Source of the DNA: Calonectria ilicicola
Lineage: Eukaryota > Ascomycota > Sordariomycetes > Hypocreales > Nectriaceae
Assembly: GCA_020809705.1 (NCBI GenBank)
Contig: CP085830.1
Location: forward strand, 3,100,001-3,164,000
Direction of reading: 5' to 3'
DNA length: 64,000 nucleotides
A program made the position numbers and the translations under genes. Under the pieces are notes generated by a model, which saw only the letters and a list, made by a program, of their open reading frames with translations, did not search any database and was not told the origin of the DNA. Position 1 is the stretch's first letter. Every line of letters begins with the position of its first letter. Below, in pieces: positions 1 to 12,200 of the stretch.

Positions 1-1608
1 AGTCACTCGCTAACGGCGCGGAAGCTTTTCAGCCACTCCCAGCTGCCGGGCTGCTGTGCAACCAGAGCAGCCGCCGCCTGTCATCCAATCGAATACCAGA
101 AATGCTCATTTTTGGATCTGCCCCAGCTACGTATGACCTCAACACATCAGGCCTGCAGTGAGAGCCAAAGTCAATTATTTTTGGACTTTTCGTATTAGGT
201 AGGTAGGCCGAAACAGCAATGACCAGTCTCAGCCTTAGCCTCATTGTAAAAAAAAAAAATAAGGTGGCCGAGCTGAGAAACAAGAAACCCATGCTTCGGA
301 AGAGGCCTCTCTAGTTTCCACCAGGTCGTTTCTTTTTCGACCGGCACCAATTGTCGGGCGACCAGTCACTGAAATGGCTCAGTCTCCGACAGACCATTTT
401 TTTTCGCCCGGCGTCACTTGACTCAAGCACACCTCCTTCATCATCTTTTTTCTCTCATAGTCCTCGGGATTCGGCTCCTAGTCACTTACAGTGAGCGGCA
501 ATGGTGACAGTGGCGCAATGCAACAACCCCTCCGGAACCTGTCGTTCATGTTTGCGGGGACCAGGCCGCAAGATGACGGGCCGATGCGGCACGTTGACCT
601 CCCTATTCCGGGATCAGGATGCCGATTTTTTTTTACTGGTGAGGCGCGGAAGGAAGTCATCCATGTTCTTCAGGTGCCTAATGAATCGTGCATGAAGCTG
701 CGTGTGGGTTATAGAGTAGCAAGGGCCATCTGTGTGGTGGAGCTGATGAAGATCAGTCTGGGCCTGGCCCATCGTCTTTAGTTGTTCACCTAAGATCAAA
801 CACATAATGGACAAGGGCGGCTATAATGCTCGCCAAACAATTGACAACACGAAACACTAACCCTTGCTCACATCACACCCCGGACCATTTGCCTCCGACA
901 CTTTGTTTGGCCACCTTACGTATGCTGTACGGTGCCACATTACATGCCGAAGAATAGATGCATCAGTTTACTACCCCCGCTGCGCAGGGCAATGGCTCTC
1001 GAGTAACGGCCAAGGCGAGAGTTCCTGTCCCTCATCATCTCGTGCAATGCACCTTACCTTATTTCTCTCAGTGGATTCGCTGTGACATTGCTGCCCTTGC
1101 GACATGCAATGCGCATTAGCCTTGCAGATAAATGGAAGATGGAAAAATGGAAGCTGGCCAGATGCGGTCACAAAAGGCTTGGCAACCTACATCTGTCAAG
1201 TTTTGTGATCTTTTGCCAACAGCTACAACATGTGGTTGGTGGGAGGAAATCCGACCAGCGCCAAACCAACACTGGTAAGGCATATCCAGTCTGTTGGAAT
1301 GTCTGTTGGCTGTCAAGATCGAATCCGCTACCGTGCTGTCGGATCAGGCGCAGGGACATCTGTTGGTTAGAACTAACACACAGGCTTGGATCCGCTTTCA
1401 TTTTTCCCGGCGCTTATACTGACAACGAACATTGTTGGTTTCAGTATTAACAACACAATGTTTCTTGGCCTCTAGAATCTCTAAAACTAAAAATCCATCT
1501 AAGCAGTCGGTATGTAATTGTCTACCTTCGCACACCGCCTACCTTGGGGGCACACATGACCCGAGCTCAGCTTACCTCCTGATCGAAAGCCGGCGCTTAA
1601 CGGCACAA
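1..1608. other. Left-edge intergenic stretch
   Basis: I see no supportable gene. Only short overlapping open frames occur, none with recognisable family motifs or plausible exon chains. A 12-base A run lies near 248-259 and a lone TGACTCA at 419-425. The stretch may hold the flank of a gene beyond the left edge. Confidence 0.5.
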
Positions 1609-2276
1609 TCAAGCCGAACTCCCTTCAAGAGCCTTATCCTCGGGATCTAACAATAGAAATGTGAGAAAATGCATATGTTAGACAATAGCGTGACAGGAAA
1701 CGTTACCTTGGTCGAATTTCCAATCTCCACGAGTCCAATAACTCATCTTTTCCTTGCGAAATCCTTCAAAATCCCACTCCCCTTTTTCCAAGTAGTCTGG
1801 GCGATTAAACACATACACCGACGTCTCCGTTGCTTCGTCACCTCTAGAAGAATCCGTTCCGCTCTTCAGTAGCTTGACCGTGACGTTCTCCTTAGTGTAC
1901 TCGGATCCCTCGAAATAGTCAAGCTTCAGCATATTGGCATCCGTCAAACCGGTTGCATAGATACCGAGAACCGTGTGGCCTTCTTCAGCAATGATGCCGG
2001 GATAATCTGCGAACTGAACTCGGTGGCGACAGTATCCATCTAAGATGGCCGGAGTGAAAGTATGGAGGTCTTGGATAACCTTGGGTGGGTTTTTATCACC
2101 ATAGCACACACTGAAAAATACCTCCGGGGCCATCTGTTGCTGTTAGCATCAGGGAAACGTAACTATGAGCACTAGATCTCACGAGTGTCCCTAAAACCCA
2201 TATTAGTATGCAGAACAATCGGCACTCGAAAAAACTAGGATTTACCGTAGAAAAAGGCAGTGAACTCTCCACTCAT
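1609..2276 (-). CDS. AIG2-like gamma-glutamylcyclotransferase family protein
   Basis: Seen: four exons on the minus strand, 2276-2246, 2190-2183, 2133-1707 and 1646-1609, give 167 aa with phases closing exactly. The second exon is only 8 nt and completes the family's signature near residues 9-15 (FFYGTLM). Introns are 55, 49 and 60 nt with CTAAC/CTAAT branch points before the acceptors. The middle carries the family-typical run LDYFEGSEYTKENVTVKLL, and a late motif DYLEKGEWDFEGF is followed by a short acidic tail. Known: AIG2/GGCT-fold enzymes release 5-oxoproline from gamma-glutamyl amines or dipeptides, with a catalytic Glu in the barrel. Inference: a soluble cytosolic enzyme; the substrate is unknown. 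It is transcribed divergently from TRA1. Retention of the last intron would give a different C-terminus ending at 1678. Confidence 0.85.
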
Positions 2277-3265
2277 CTTATCGCTCTGTGACCGTTGCGG
2301 TGTATTTTGAACGTGATAGGTGCACCTTACAGGCTACTTCTCTGCGGTGCTTTCGAAGCTTTTGGGAGTGGTCTGGGGAAGGTCGGAGCACTGAATAATT
2401 ATGGGGGGGGGTTGAGGTTGGATATAAGTGTGTGACCTTGGCGAAGCTGTTCGTGTAAGGTGGGGAGGAAACAGTTGAGTGACTAACAACTGGTGTTAGG
2501 CACAAGTCGGTGGGGTCAATCACATAATAAGCTTGTTCAAGCTATCAGCATCGATTTTTGCAGTGAATTAGAACTAGCTGCACGAAGGAGGCAGCTAAAG
2601 CAAATATATTAAATGAAAAAATATGGTGATGATAAAACTCGACACTAAATGAGCTTATTTATTGGTGAGTTGATAGCTTTGTTTCCAAAAACCATAGCTC
2701 TAGGTTAGGCATGACAATGACCTTGAGGGTGCGTGCTTCTCTGACAAGGCTGAGTGTGTCTGGAACAACTGATAAGATAAGGGCGATGGAGACAAATCAG
2801 GAACAAATACGTACCCCTGCTCTGGTCCGGGGAAGCAGCGTGGCCTGATTGGCCAGTTACGACACTAGCCCCGGAACAATGTTATTCAATCCCCTAGCGC
2901 AAGTGGAATTGGCGGCTGCACCCCCCAGGTTCGACGTTTCTGCGATTTTCAACGCGAGGCGTCCTTCACGTCTACTTGGAAATATACTACACCGAAACCC
3001 TTGGTATATCAAGGCCAGGTCTTTCCATTCCACCTCATCCACGAACCTGGTGCACCGTACGATTCCACCGAAAAACAGACCTGCGCCGGCGATTTTAGTT
3101 CGGATTATACCACTTTACCGCGTTTTCGAAGCGGCGCAGGCGCTCGCGACACCTTCGCGAAGGACCAGCTTCGAAGCTATCCCCGAATTCTAAGGGCCGC
3201 CACTCCACCCACACTGCCGCGCATGGAAGGGAGCGTCGCGTCGTGTGGACGCCGATAGTGCAATC
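2277..3265. promoter_or_regulatory. Divergent intergenic region between the AIG2-like gene and TRA1
   Basis: About 1 kb separates the two divergent starts. Open frames inside it are short. One, from an ATG at 2879, looks vaguely like a mitochondrial presequence but has no downstream domain. It probably contains both promoters and the TRA1 leader. Confidence 0.5.
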
Positions 3266-6200
3266 ATGTCGGGCACCACTATTGATGATGTCGTAAAGCG
3301 ACTCAGCACCCCCGAAATAGGTACGATCATGACTTCCTTGTCCACCCCACCATGCTTGGTGTCGCATGACACCCGGAACATCATTTGGCTAACTGCATCC
3401 AATTCAGATACCCGACTTAAGCTAGAAGCAGCAACTACGCTACGTGACAGCTTAGATCACTACACAAGCGGCCCCATTTACTCTCCATTTCTCAAACGAT
3501 TGATGCCAATATTCATTGGCATTCTCAGGGGCCCATGTATTTTTCAGAGCAACTCGACGGAACAGGTACATAGTGATCTAAGCCAGAAAGTTGTTGGTGC
3601 TGACCATCTATAGAAACTCCGAAACTGTATTCTCGAAGTTCTTCACCGATTACCGACCGCCCCTGCTCCTGCCGAACCATTCGAGCCATACGCCGAAGAG
3701 ATTGTCGATCTGTTGATGCAACTTGTCCGAACCGACAATGAAGAGAACGCGACGCTATGTGTCAAGATTACGTCCGATATCATGCGCCACCAGCACAAGG
3801 TGCTCCAAGGGAAGGTTCAACTATTCTTAACCTTAATACAGGAGCTCTTTGAGGGCATGGAGAAGGTTGTGAGAGAACAGCTCGACAGTGCCACTTTAAA
3901 TCCTCCAGCTCAGCCTGGTGGCCCATCAACACCAGGAAGTTCACAAGCCAGCTTTCAGTCCCCAAGACCAGGATCGCCCGTCGCTTCCGTGACTGACCTT
4001 GGGGCCGACCCGCAACAACAAAATCGACCACTGTCGAAGGGCATGCAATCTTTCAAAGTTCTATCCGAATGCCCCATCATTGTCGTCTCGATTTTTCAGA
4101 TCTATCGAAATACGGTTCAGCAGAATGTCCGAAAATTCGTTCCTCTTATCCAAAATGTTCTGTGTCTGCAAGCAGCCGCGCAACAGCAAGCTCACGCTGA
4201 TGCCGCTGCCAAAGGCCTAATTCATACTGGTGTGAGCCCGGCAATTAAGAATCGAGCGGCGTTTGGCGATTTCATCACGGCGCAGGTCAAAACCATGAGC
4301 TTCCTTGCGTATCTCCTCCGACAATACGCTTCTCAGTTAAACGATTTTCTGCCACGGTTGCCCGATATTGTCCTGAGGCTTCTTAAAGATTGCCCTAGAG
4401 AGAAGTCAGGCACAAGAAAGGAATTGATTGTAGCTATTCGGCATATCATCAATTACAATTTTCGCAAGATTTTTATTCCAAAAATCGACGAATTGCTGGA
4501 CGAGCGGACACTCACTGGCGATGGACTAACAGTCCACGAAACAATGCGACCACTAGCTTATAGCATGCTTGCAGATCTTATTCACCATGTCCGAGATTCG
4601 TTGAAGCCCGAGCAGATCCGGAAAACGGTCGAAGTTTACACAAAGAATCTATTGGACAATTTCCCTGGTACTAGTTTTCAAACTATGTCTGCAAAGCTTC
4701 TTCTTAATATGGCCGAGTGTATTGCCAAGCTCCCTAATAAGGCTGATGCACGTCACTATCTCATTATGATTCTGAATGCCATCGCCGACAAGTTCGCTGC
4801 GATGAACAGGCAGTATCCAAATGCTGTGAAACTATCGAAACAATACCACCAGCAAGTCAAGGAAGGGACGGCTGAAACATATCTTGCAGACAAAGACTGC
4901 CCGCCAGATTGGGATGAAATTGATATTTTTACTGCTGTTCCGATTAAGACGTCAAACCCCCGGGATAGAGGCGCTGATCCTGTCGTCGACAACAAATTTC
5001 TCTTTCGCAATCTGATGACTGGTCTGAAGAACACGTTCTATCAGCTGAGGACTTGCAACGTTGGCACTCCGATTGACCCACAGAACGCGCCTGCTCACTG
5101 GCAAGATGTGTCTTATGGTTTCACCGCTGAGGAAGTGAAGGTCATCATCAAGCTCTTCCGAGAGGGTGCCTACGTATTTAGATACTATGAGATCGAGAAG
5201 CCTGCTGCAGAATCTCAATACATGTCTCCCGTCGAGTACATGGCCAACTTTTACATGGTCTCAAGCAGCAAAGAAGAAAAAGACCTTCTTGAGAGCTTTG
5301 CGACGGTATTCCATGCCATTGACCCTGCAACATTTCACGAAGTGTTTCAACAGGAGATTCCTCGATTGTACGACATGATATTTGAACATACGGCCTTGTT
5401 ACATATTCCGCAGTTTTTCCTTGCCAGCGAGGCGACTTCTCCAAGTTTTTGCGGGATGCTTCTGCAATTCCTCATGGAGCGGATTGACCAGGTTGGATCT
5501 GCTGATGTTAAGAAATCTTCCATTCTTCTGAGGCTTTTCAAATTAGCGTTTATGGCTGTCACCTTGTTTGCGGGCCAAAACGAGCAGGTTCTCTTGCCCC
5601 ATGTTGTCAATATTGTCACCAAGTCGATTGAGTTGTCAACCAAGGCAGAGGAACCCATGAACTACTTCCTTCTGCTCCGCTCGCTCTTCCGCAGTATTGG
5701 AGGTGGCAAGTTTGAACAGCTTTATAAGCAGATCCTTCCTCTTCTCGAGATGCTTCTGGATGTTCTAAACAACCTACTTATGGCTGCGCGCAAACCATCG
5801 GAGCGTGACCTCTATGTTGAGCTGTGTCTCACTGTCCCGGCCCGTCTCAGTCATCTCTTGCCACACCTGAGCTTTTTAATGCGCCCGTTGGTGGTCGCGC
5901 TACGAGCTGGAACTGACCTGGTTGGACAGGGCTTACGAACGTTGGAACTTTGTGTTGACAATCTGACTGCTGATTATCTTGATCCTATCATGGCACCAGT
6001 GATTGATGAACTCATGACGGCCCTGTTTGATCACCTCAAGCCTCATCCATACAGTCACTTCCACGCTCACACTACAATGAGAATTCTTGGAAAACTTGGT
6101 GGCCGAAATCGCAAATTTATGACAGGAGCACTGCCTTTGGCATATAAGGAATATGCGGATGATCCTTCGAGTATCGACCTGAGATTGATTGGTTCCAAGA

Positions 6201-9200
6201 AAGACCGCGCGTTCCCTGCAGAGATGGGTATTGATTTCGCTATCCAGAAGCTGATGGAGGTGCCAAAAGCAGGCAAGAACAACCAGAACCGCCAGTATGA
6301 TGGTCATTACAAGAGCCAAGCTCTTCACTTGATCAAATCACAGTTGAAGCTGCGAATCGGGTTTGACCAGCTTCCTGAAGACCTTCCTAAGCTGCTTCGA
6401 CTACAGGCTCAAGACTTTATGACTCGGAAATTGGACATCAATCTAACCAATTTTGAGATATCAGACAGAGAACGATCTATCCCCAAGAAGGATGGGCAAG
6501 ATCACACTGTGAAGCGTCTGCTCAAGGCTATCATGTTTGCCGAATCCATACCCGAGTTTAAAGATGAAGCAAGCGCCTTTCTTCTGAATATTTGCAGACA
6601 TTTTGCAATTATTGAAGTTGGCCGTTCTTTGGTTGATTTGAAGCGAACATATAGCCCATTTGATCCCACAGCTGGTGAAGGCCCGTTGCATATTGATACT
6701 CGCAACTTGTCAGATGCCATTGTTGAGTCTCTTGCATCAGATCATCCAGATGTCCGAGAGGCAGCTCAGAGGGCCATTCGGGAGGTGCATTCGTCCTTCA
6801 CCACCATCCTTGGCTCAGAAAGCCATGTAGGACGACTTCCATTCTTTGGCCATCTTAGTAGCACTTTTTGTCATAGCTGCTATGAAGAGGAATGGTTTAC
6901 CAAAACCGGTGGCAGCCTTGGTATCAACTTTGTGCTTACCGAGCTTGATCTTGGCGATGTTTGGGTAGCATCTAAACAGACGGAGTTTATTCGTGCGCTT
7001 ATGTACGTCATCAAGGACATGCCGCAGGATCTCCCAGAGAAAACTAGATGTCTCGCCCAGACCAGCTTGGAAGTTTTGCTCAAGCGAATCACGAAGAACA
7101 TCAAGAAGGAAGATGCCCTTCCCGTTCAACAACAACAGGGCCAGCCTCAGGTAAAGCAACCTCGTCTTGCTCAGATCTGCATGCAGTTTAACAACGAGTT
7201 GTCCCACATGAATAAGCATGTTCGGGATACTGCCAAGAGATCCCTGGATCTTGTTGCTAAGGCAGCCAGCTGTGAGGTCTGGGAGCTCATCGAACCCTAC
7301 AAGGACAGATTTCTTCAGCCAATTTATGCCAAACCTCTGCGTGCTTTGCCATTTGCGATCCAGATTGGTTATATCAATGCTATGACGTACCATATGGGAT
7401 TGAAGAGTGACTGGGTTACTTTCGATGAGAATCTAAATCGCTTGTTGATGGAATCCTTGGCTCTGGCCGATGCCAGCGATGAATCACTGGCCAACAAACC
7501 TGCTGAATTCCGCACGCATGAGCACATTGTCAACTTGCGTGTGTCCTGCATCAGACTTCTTAGCACAGCAATGGCCTTTGAAGAATTCTCGAATAACCCT
7601 ACCAAGGCAAAGATCTTGTCGGTATTTTTCAAGTGCTTGTACTCCGAGTCCAAGCCAACCATCGCTGCAGCCAACGATGCCTTGAAGTCGGTCTTGGCGG
7701 TTGATAGGCGGTTACCTAAGGACCTACTTCAGGGAGGTTTGCGTCCTGTGCTACAAAGCCTGTCAGACCCCAAGCGACTCAGCACGCATGGGCTTGATAA
7801 TCTATCAAGATTGTTGAAGCTTCTCACGAGTTACTTTAAAGTCGAAATTGGTGCACGTTTGCTTGATCAAGTAGATTCCATTGTCGAGCCAAGTGCTCTG
7901 CAGCAGATCTCTTTCACATTCTTTGAGCAACAACCACAGATGAAGGTTATCACGGCGATTTTGAACATTTTCCATCTTCTCCCGTCTCCTGCCGAACAAT
8001 TCAAGGATCGATTGATTGATTGTCTCCTCGGTCTTGAAGAGAAACTTCGAAGAACCCACCAAAGTCCATTCCGCGCGCCTATGTACAAGTACCTCAACCG
8101 ATACCCGAAAGAGCTTTGGAGCTACCTTCTTGGGAAATTAGACGATCTCAAGTATGGTCGATTCTTGGCTCAGGTTCTCCGTCACCAGGACAGCGGATCC
8201 CTGCGAGAAATGCTTGCTGAGAATGTAGAGGGCTTGATCAACCGCTGCAATGAAATCGGCAAACAAGGAAATGATGCGAAGTTTATCGCGATCGTCAACA
8301 CGATTCATCTTCTTGATTCCATTAGCCAGTCATCGAGCTCCGATAGTTGGATGGATAAGAAGGAGAGCATTGCCTGGCTCAAGAACACTGGTAAAGATCT
8401 TGAAACACACCTTCGGCAACATACCCTCCCTGCGCACCTTCGTTTGCCCGCATACCAGGCTGCAGAGCAACTGATCAGTGTACTTGTCAAGTCGCTGAAG
8501 AGATCCCCTAAGGAAATTGATCCCATTTTCAATTTGATTGAGTCAATCACCGCGGATGAGCTTCGAATGAGCCAAGATCTTCTCACATTTATTTACGAAA
8601 AGATTATTTGTAGTGATTCTGTTGACTTTTGGAAGGCTATCTTCCTTCGATGTTTGGACACATATGCTGGCAAGCATGCGTCAAACAGGATGAAGCATTT
8701 TCTTCTACACTACATTGTCAACCCTATTGTCGCCATGGATGTTAAGCGGAACTGGGAACACTTGGACCAGAACAAGACCCCCAAGCTCATGGATCGTGCT
8801 GTTATCGACGCTGTGAGCAGCAAGATCTGGAAGGTCCATCCAGAGATGACCATGGATGATCAAGCCCAGCCTGGTATTGATCATACACGCTATGAAGTGC
8901 TTCAACTATCTGCAATGCTAGTCAAATACTACCACACCACGCTCCAAGAGGCTCGAAAAGACATCATCAAATTTGGCTGGACTTTTATCCGATTAGACGA
9001 TGTGATTAACAAACACGCGGCGTATGTTGTCATTGGGTATTTCATTGCTCATTATGAAACTCCTGCAAAGATTGTCACTCAGGTCTATCTTTCATTGCTC
9101 AAGTCTAATCAAAATGAGGGACGTGCGTTGGTCACTCAAGCTTTGGAGTTGATTGCACCGGTTTTACCTAAGAGGTGCGGGTCAGTTCCTAATGAGCGAA

Positions 9201-12200
9201 ATGCTCCATGGGCTGTGGCTCCTCGTCGTATTCTGGCCGATGAGGGACAGAATGTTCAGCAGATGACGAGCATTTTCCACTTCCTTGTTCGACACCCAGA
9301 ACTTTTCTTTGAAGCTCGTGATAAATACATTATCTTGATGATCACCTCCCTACGAAAAGTCGCTGCCCCCCAAAACTCATCACATGAGAGTAAGAAGTTG
9401 GCTTTGAAGATGATGTGGCTTATTTGGATCTGGGAGCAGTGGCGAGTTGAAGGCAAGAAGTCTCCACTTCTTAAGACAAGATCGCTCTCTGAGTCTCCTA
9501 CAACTAAGAAGAGGAAACTTGAAAGTGACCAGCCGACTTCGTCTCCTCCTGTCCCCAGAGCGGACAGAGCTGAGTACCAGGTTCCTCCCGTCTTCCGACA
9601 AAAGATGGTTAAATATCTCGTCGAATTTATCGCCCAGCTTAACGAGCGGTACCAGCTTCCCTCTGCTAAACCTCGGGACCAGGCCGCGTCTACAGCTCCT
9701 GTACCAGTGACCCTAACAGAGCTATGTAAGCAAGCTATGACGCTGCTTCATAATCTTGTTCAGCCTCAGTATTGGGGTGATCTGGATCTGGATCTGTTCC
9801 CCAATGTCACAGATGTCATCTTGGCTAGCGAGAAGACATCCAATATTCTTAATGCTGATCCCAGTGACAAGGAGAAGTATGACGAGAAATTTCTTACCAA
9901 CATTATCAACACCTTGCAAGTCGTTCGTATTATTCTCAACTCGAAGTCTGATGACTGGATTCAGAAGAACATGCCTGCAATTCAGAGGGTATTGGAGAAG
10001 TGTCTCAAGTCCGAGAACCCTGAAATTCAGGACTGCCTGCACTTTGCTGATACTAAGTTTGATGATGGACGTGAACTCCGTTCAACGATTAAGCGTGTTC
10101 TTGACTCCGTCCCCGAGGACACTCCGATGGAAGACGCCGATGCCGAAGGCGAGACTGAAGCTCAGACATCGGAGATTGTTGCATACCTGTCCCAGTTGGC
10201 GACGGAGGCCATGAATGGAAACAACTATACCTCTGGTGTTAACATCTTGTGGTCGCTTGGCAACCGCAAACCAACGATCATTGACCAGCATATTATGTCA
10301 CTGATGAAGGCTCTTCAAAGCAAACATGCGCGGGAGCATGTGCAGCACTACAATGCTGTGGCAAATCAAGCCGCCGGCATAAACCAGCGTAGCCAGGACC
10401 CCAGTACACCTTCAGGAGAAATGTCTGCCTATGACTTGGAAATCCAGACAAGACTTATGATTAAGGAAATTCAAGTTGTGGCGTTGAGAATGGAGGTCCT
10501 TGGTGATAACAGGCGACCTTTCCTCAGTGTTCTTGCCACTTTAGTGGAAAAGTCGTTGCATCTTGAACTCTGCGAAGAGATTCTCAATATGGTCGAAGGA
10601 TGGGTTTTCCGGTCTGAAGGTACCTGGCCAACTCTCAAGGAGAAGACTGCCGTTTTGCACAAGATGCTGTCATTTGAACACCGACAAGACCCCACCATGC
10701 TTTCCAAGTTTCTTGATCTTGTCATCCGAATTTACGAGGACCCTAAAATTACCCGAACAGAACTTACTGTCCGTATGGAGCATGCATTCCTCATTGGTAC
10801 TCGGGCAGCTGACGTCGACATGCGCAACCGATTCATGGCAATCTTTGACAAGAGCTTGTCGAAGACTGCGAGCGCTCGATTGTCGTACGTTCTGACGTCT
10901 CAGAACTGGGACACTCTGGCCGACTCGTATTGGCTTGCACAGGCATCCCACCTGTTACTCGGAGCAGTGGAGACTAACACTGGTGTCCATTTGCACCAAG
11001 ACGACTTCAAGATGATGCCTATTTCCCGCTTAGTAACAGTCTTTACCAAAGAGAAAGAGGCTCGAGATCCTACTACCATGACTGATGATAAATATGAGGC
11101 TTTCATGGCAAGTCATCGACGATTTATGACCGAGGTTGGCGACATCAAGGTCCGTGATATTCTTGAACCTTTGACTCAGCTTCAGCATATCGACTCTCAG
11201 CTGGCCCATGAGCTTTGGGTGACTCTTTTCCCTATTTACTGGTCTGCCACGGCTAAGGATGACCGCATTGATTTGGAACGCGGCATGGTTGCCCTTCTCA
11301 CCAAAGATTATCATAGTCGCCAAATAGACAAGCGCCCGAATGTCGTCCAATCCCTGGTTGAGGGTGCTGCGAAGACATGGCCTGAATGCAAGCTACCTCC
11401 CCATGTTCTCAAGTTTGAAGCTAAGACCTACGATGCTTGGTATACCGCTTTGGTCCAGCTTGAGAATGCTGCCATCCAGCCTGAGATTGAGTCTGCAACA
11501 GTTCGTGAGAGCAACCTTGACGCACTGGTTGAACTTTACGCATCACTTCAAGAGGATGATTTGTTCTATGGCACTTGGCGTCGCCGGTGCCAATTTGTTG
11601 AAACAAATGCTGCTCTTTCTTATGAGCAAAACGGCATGTGGGATAAGGCCCAGAAGCTTTACGAAAATGCGCAGATCAAGGCTAGGACCGGCGTCATTCC
11701 ATTTTCGCAGGCTGAATACATGCTCTGGGAGGATCACTGGGTTCTTTGTGCTCAAAAGTTGCAGCAGTGGGAGATTCTCCAAGATTTCGCCAAACATGAA
11801 AACTTCCAAGACCTCCTATTGGAATGCGCTTGGAGAAATACAGAAATGTGGCAGGAAGAACAACATCGGGAGGCTCTGGACAATATCATTAAGGGTGTGA
11901 TGGATGCACCCACACCCCGACGTGCTTTCTTCCAGGCATTCATGTCTCTTTTGAAGTTCCACAATCAACAAGAGGCGGGAAGCGAGTTTGCTCGTGTTTG
12001 TGACGAGGCTATCCAGTTGTCAATTCGAAAATGGCATCAACTTCCCGTGCGATTGACTAATGCTCATATCCCATTGTTGCAGAACTTTCAACAACTGGTG
12101 GAGCTCCACGATGCAAGTGTTATCTGCCAGAGCCTCGCTAATACTAACCAGTCGAACTTGGATGTCAAGTCTGGTGAATTGAAGCTTCTGTTGGGTGCTT

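Noticed and set aside
29..292. 87-codon minus-strand frame at the left edge
   Set aside because: No motif, low-complexity Phe run from a poly-A tract, and no supporting splice sites.
2879..3193. Frame with a mitochondrial-presequence-like start (RSFHSTSS)
   Set aside because: No domain follows and it lies directly in the TRA1 leader on the same strand; probably chance.
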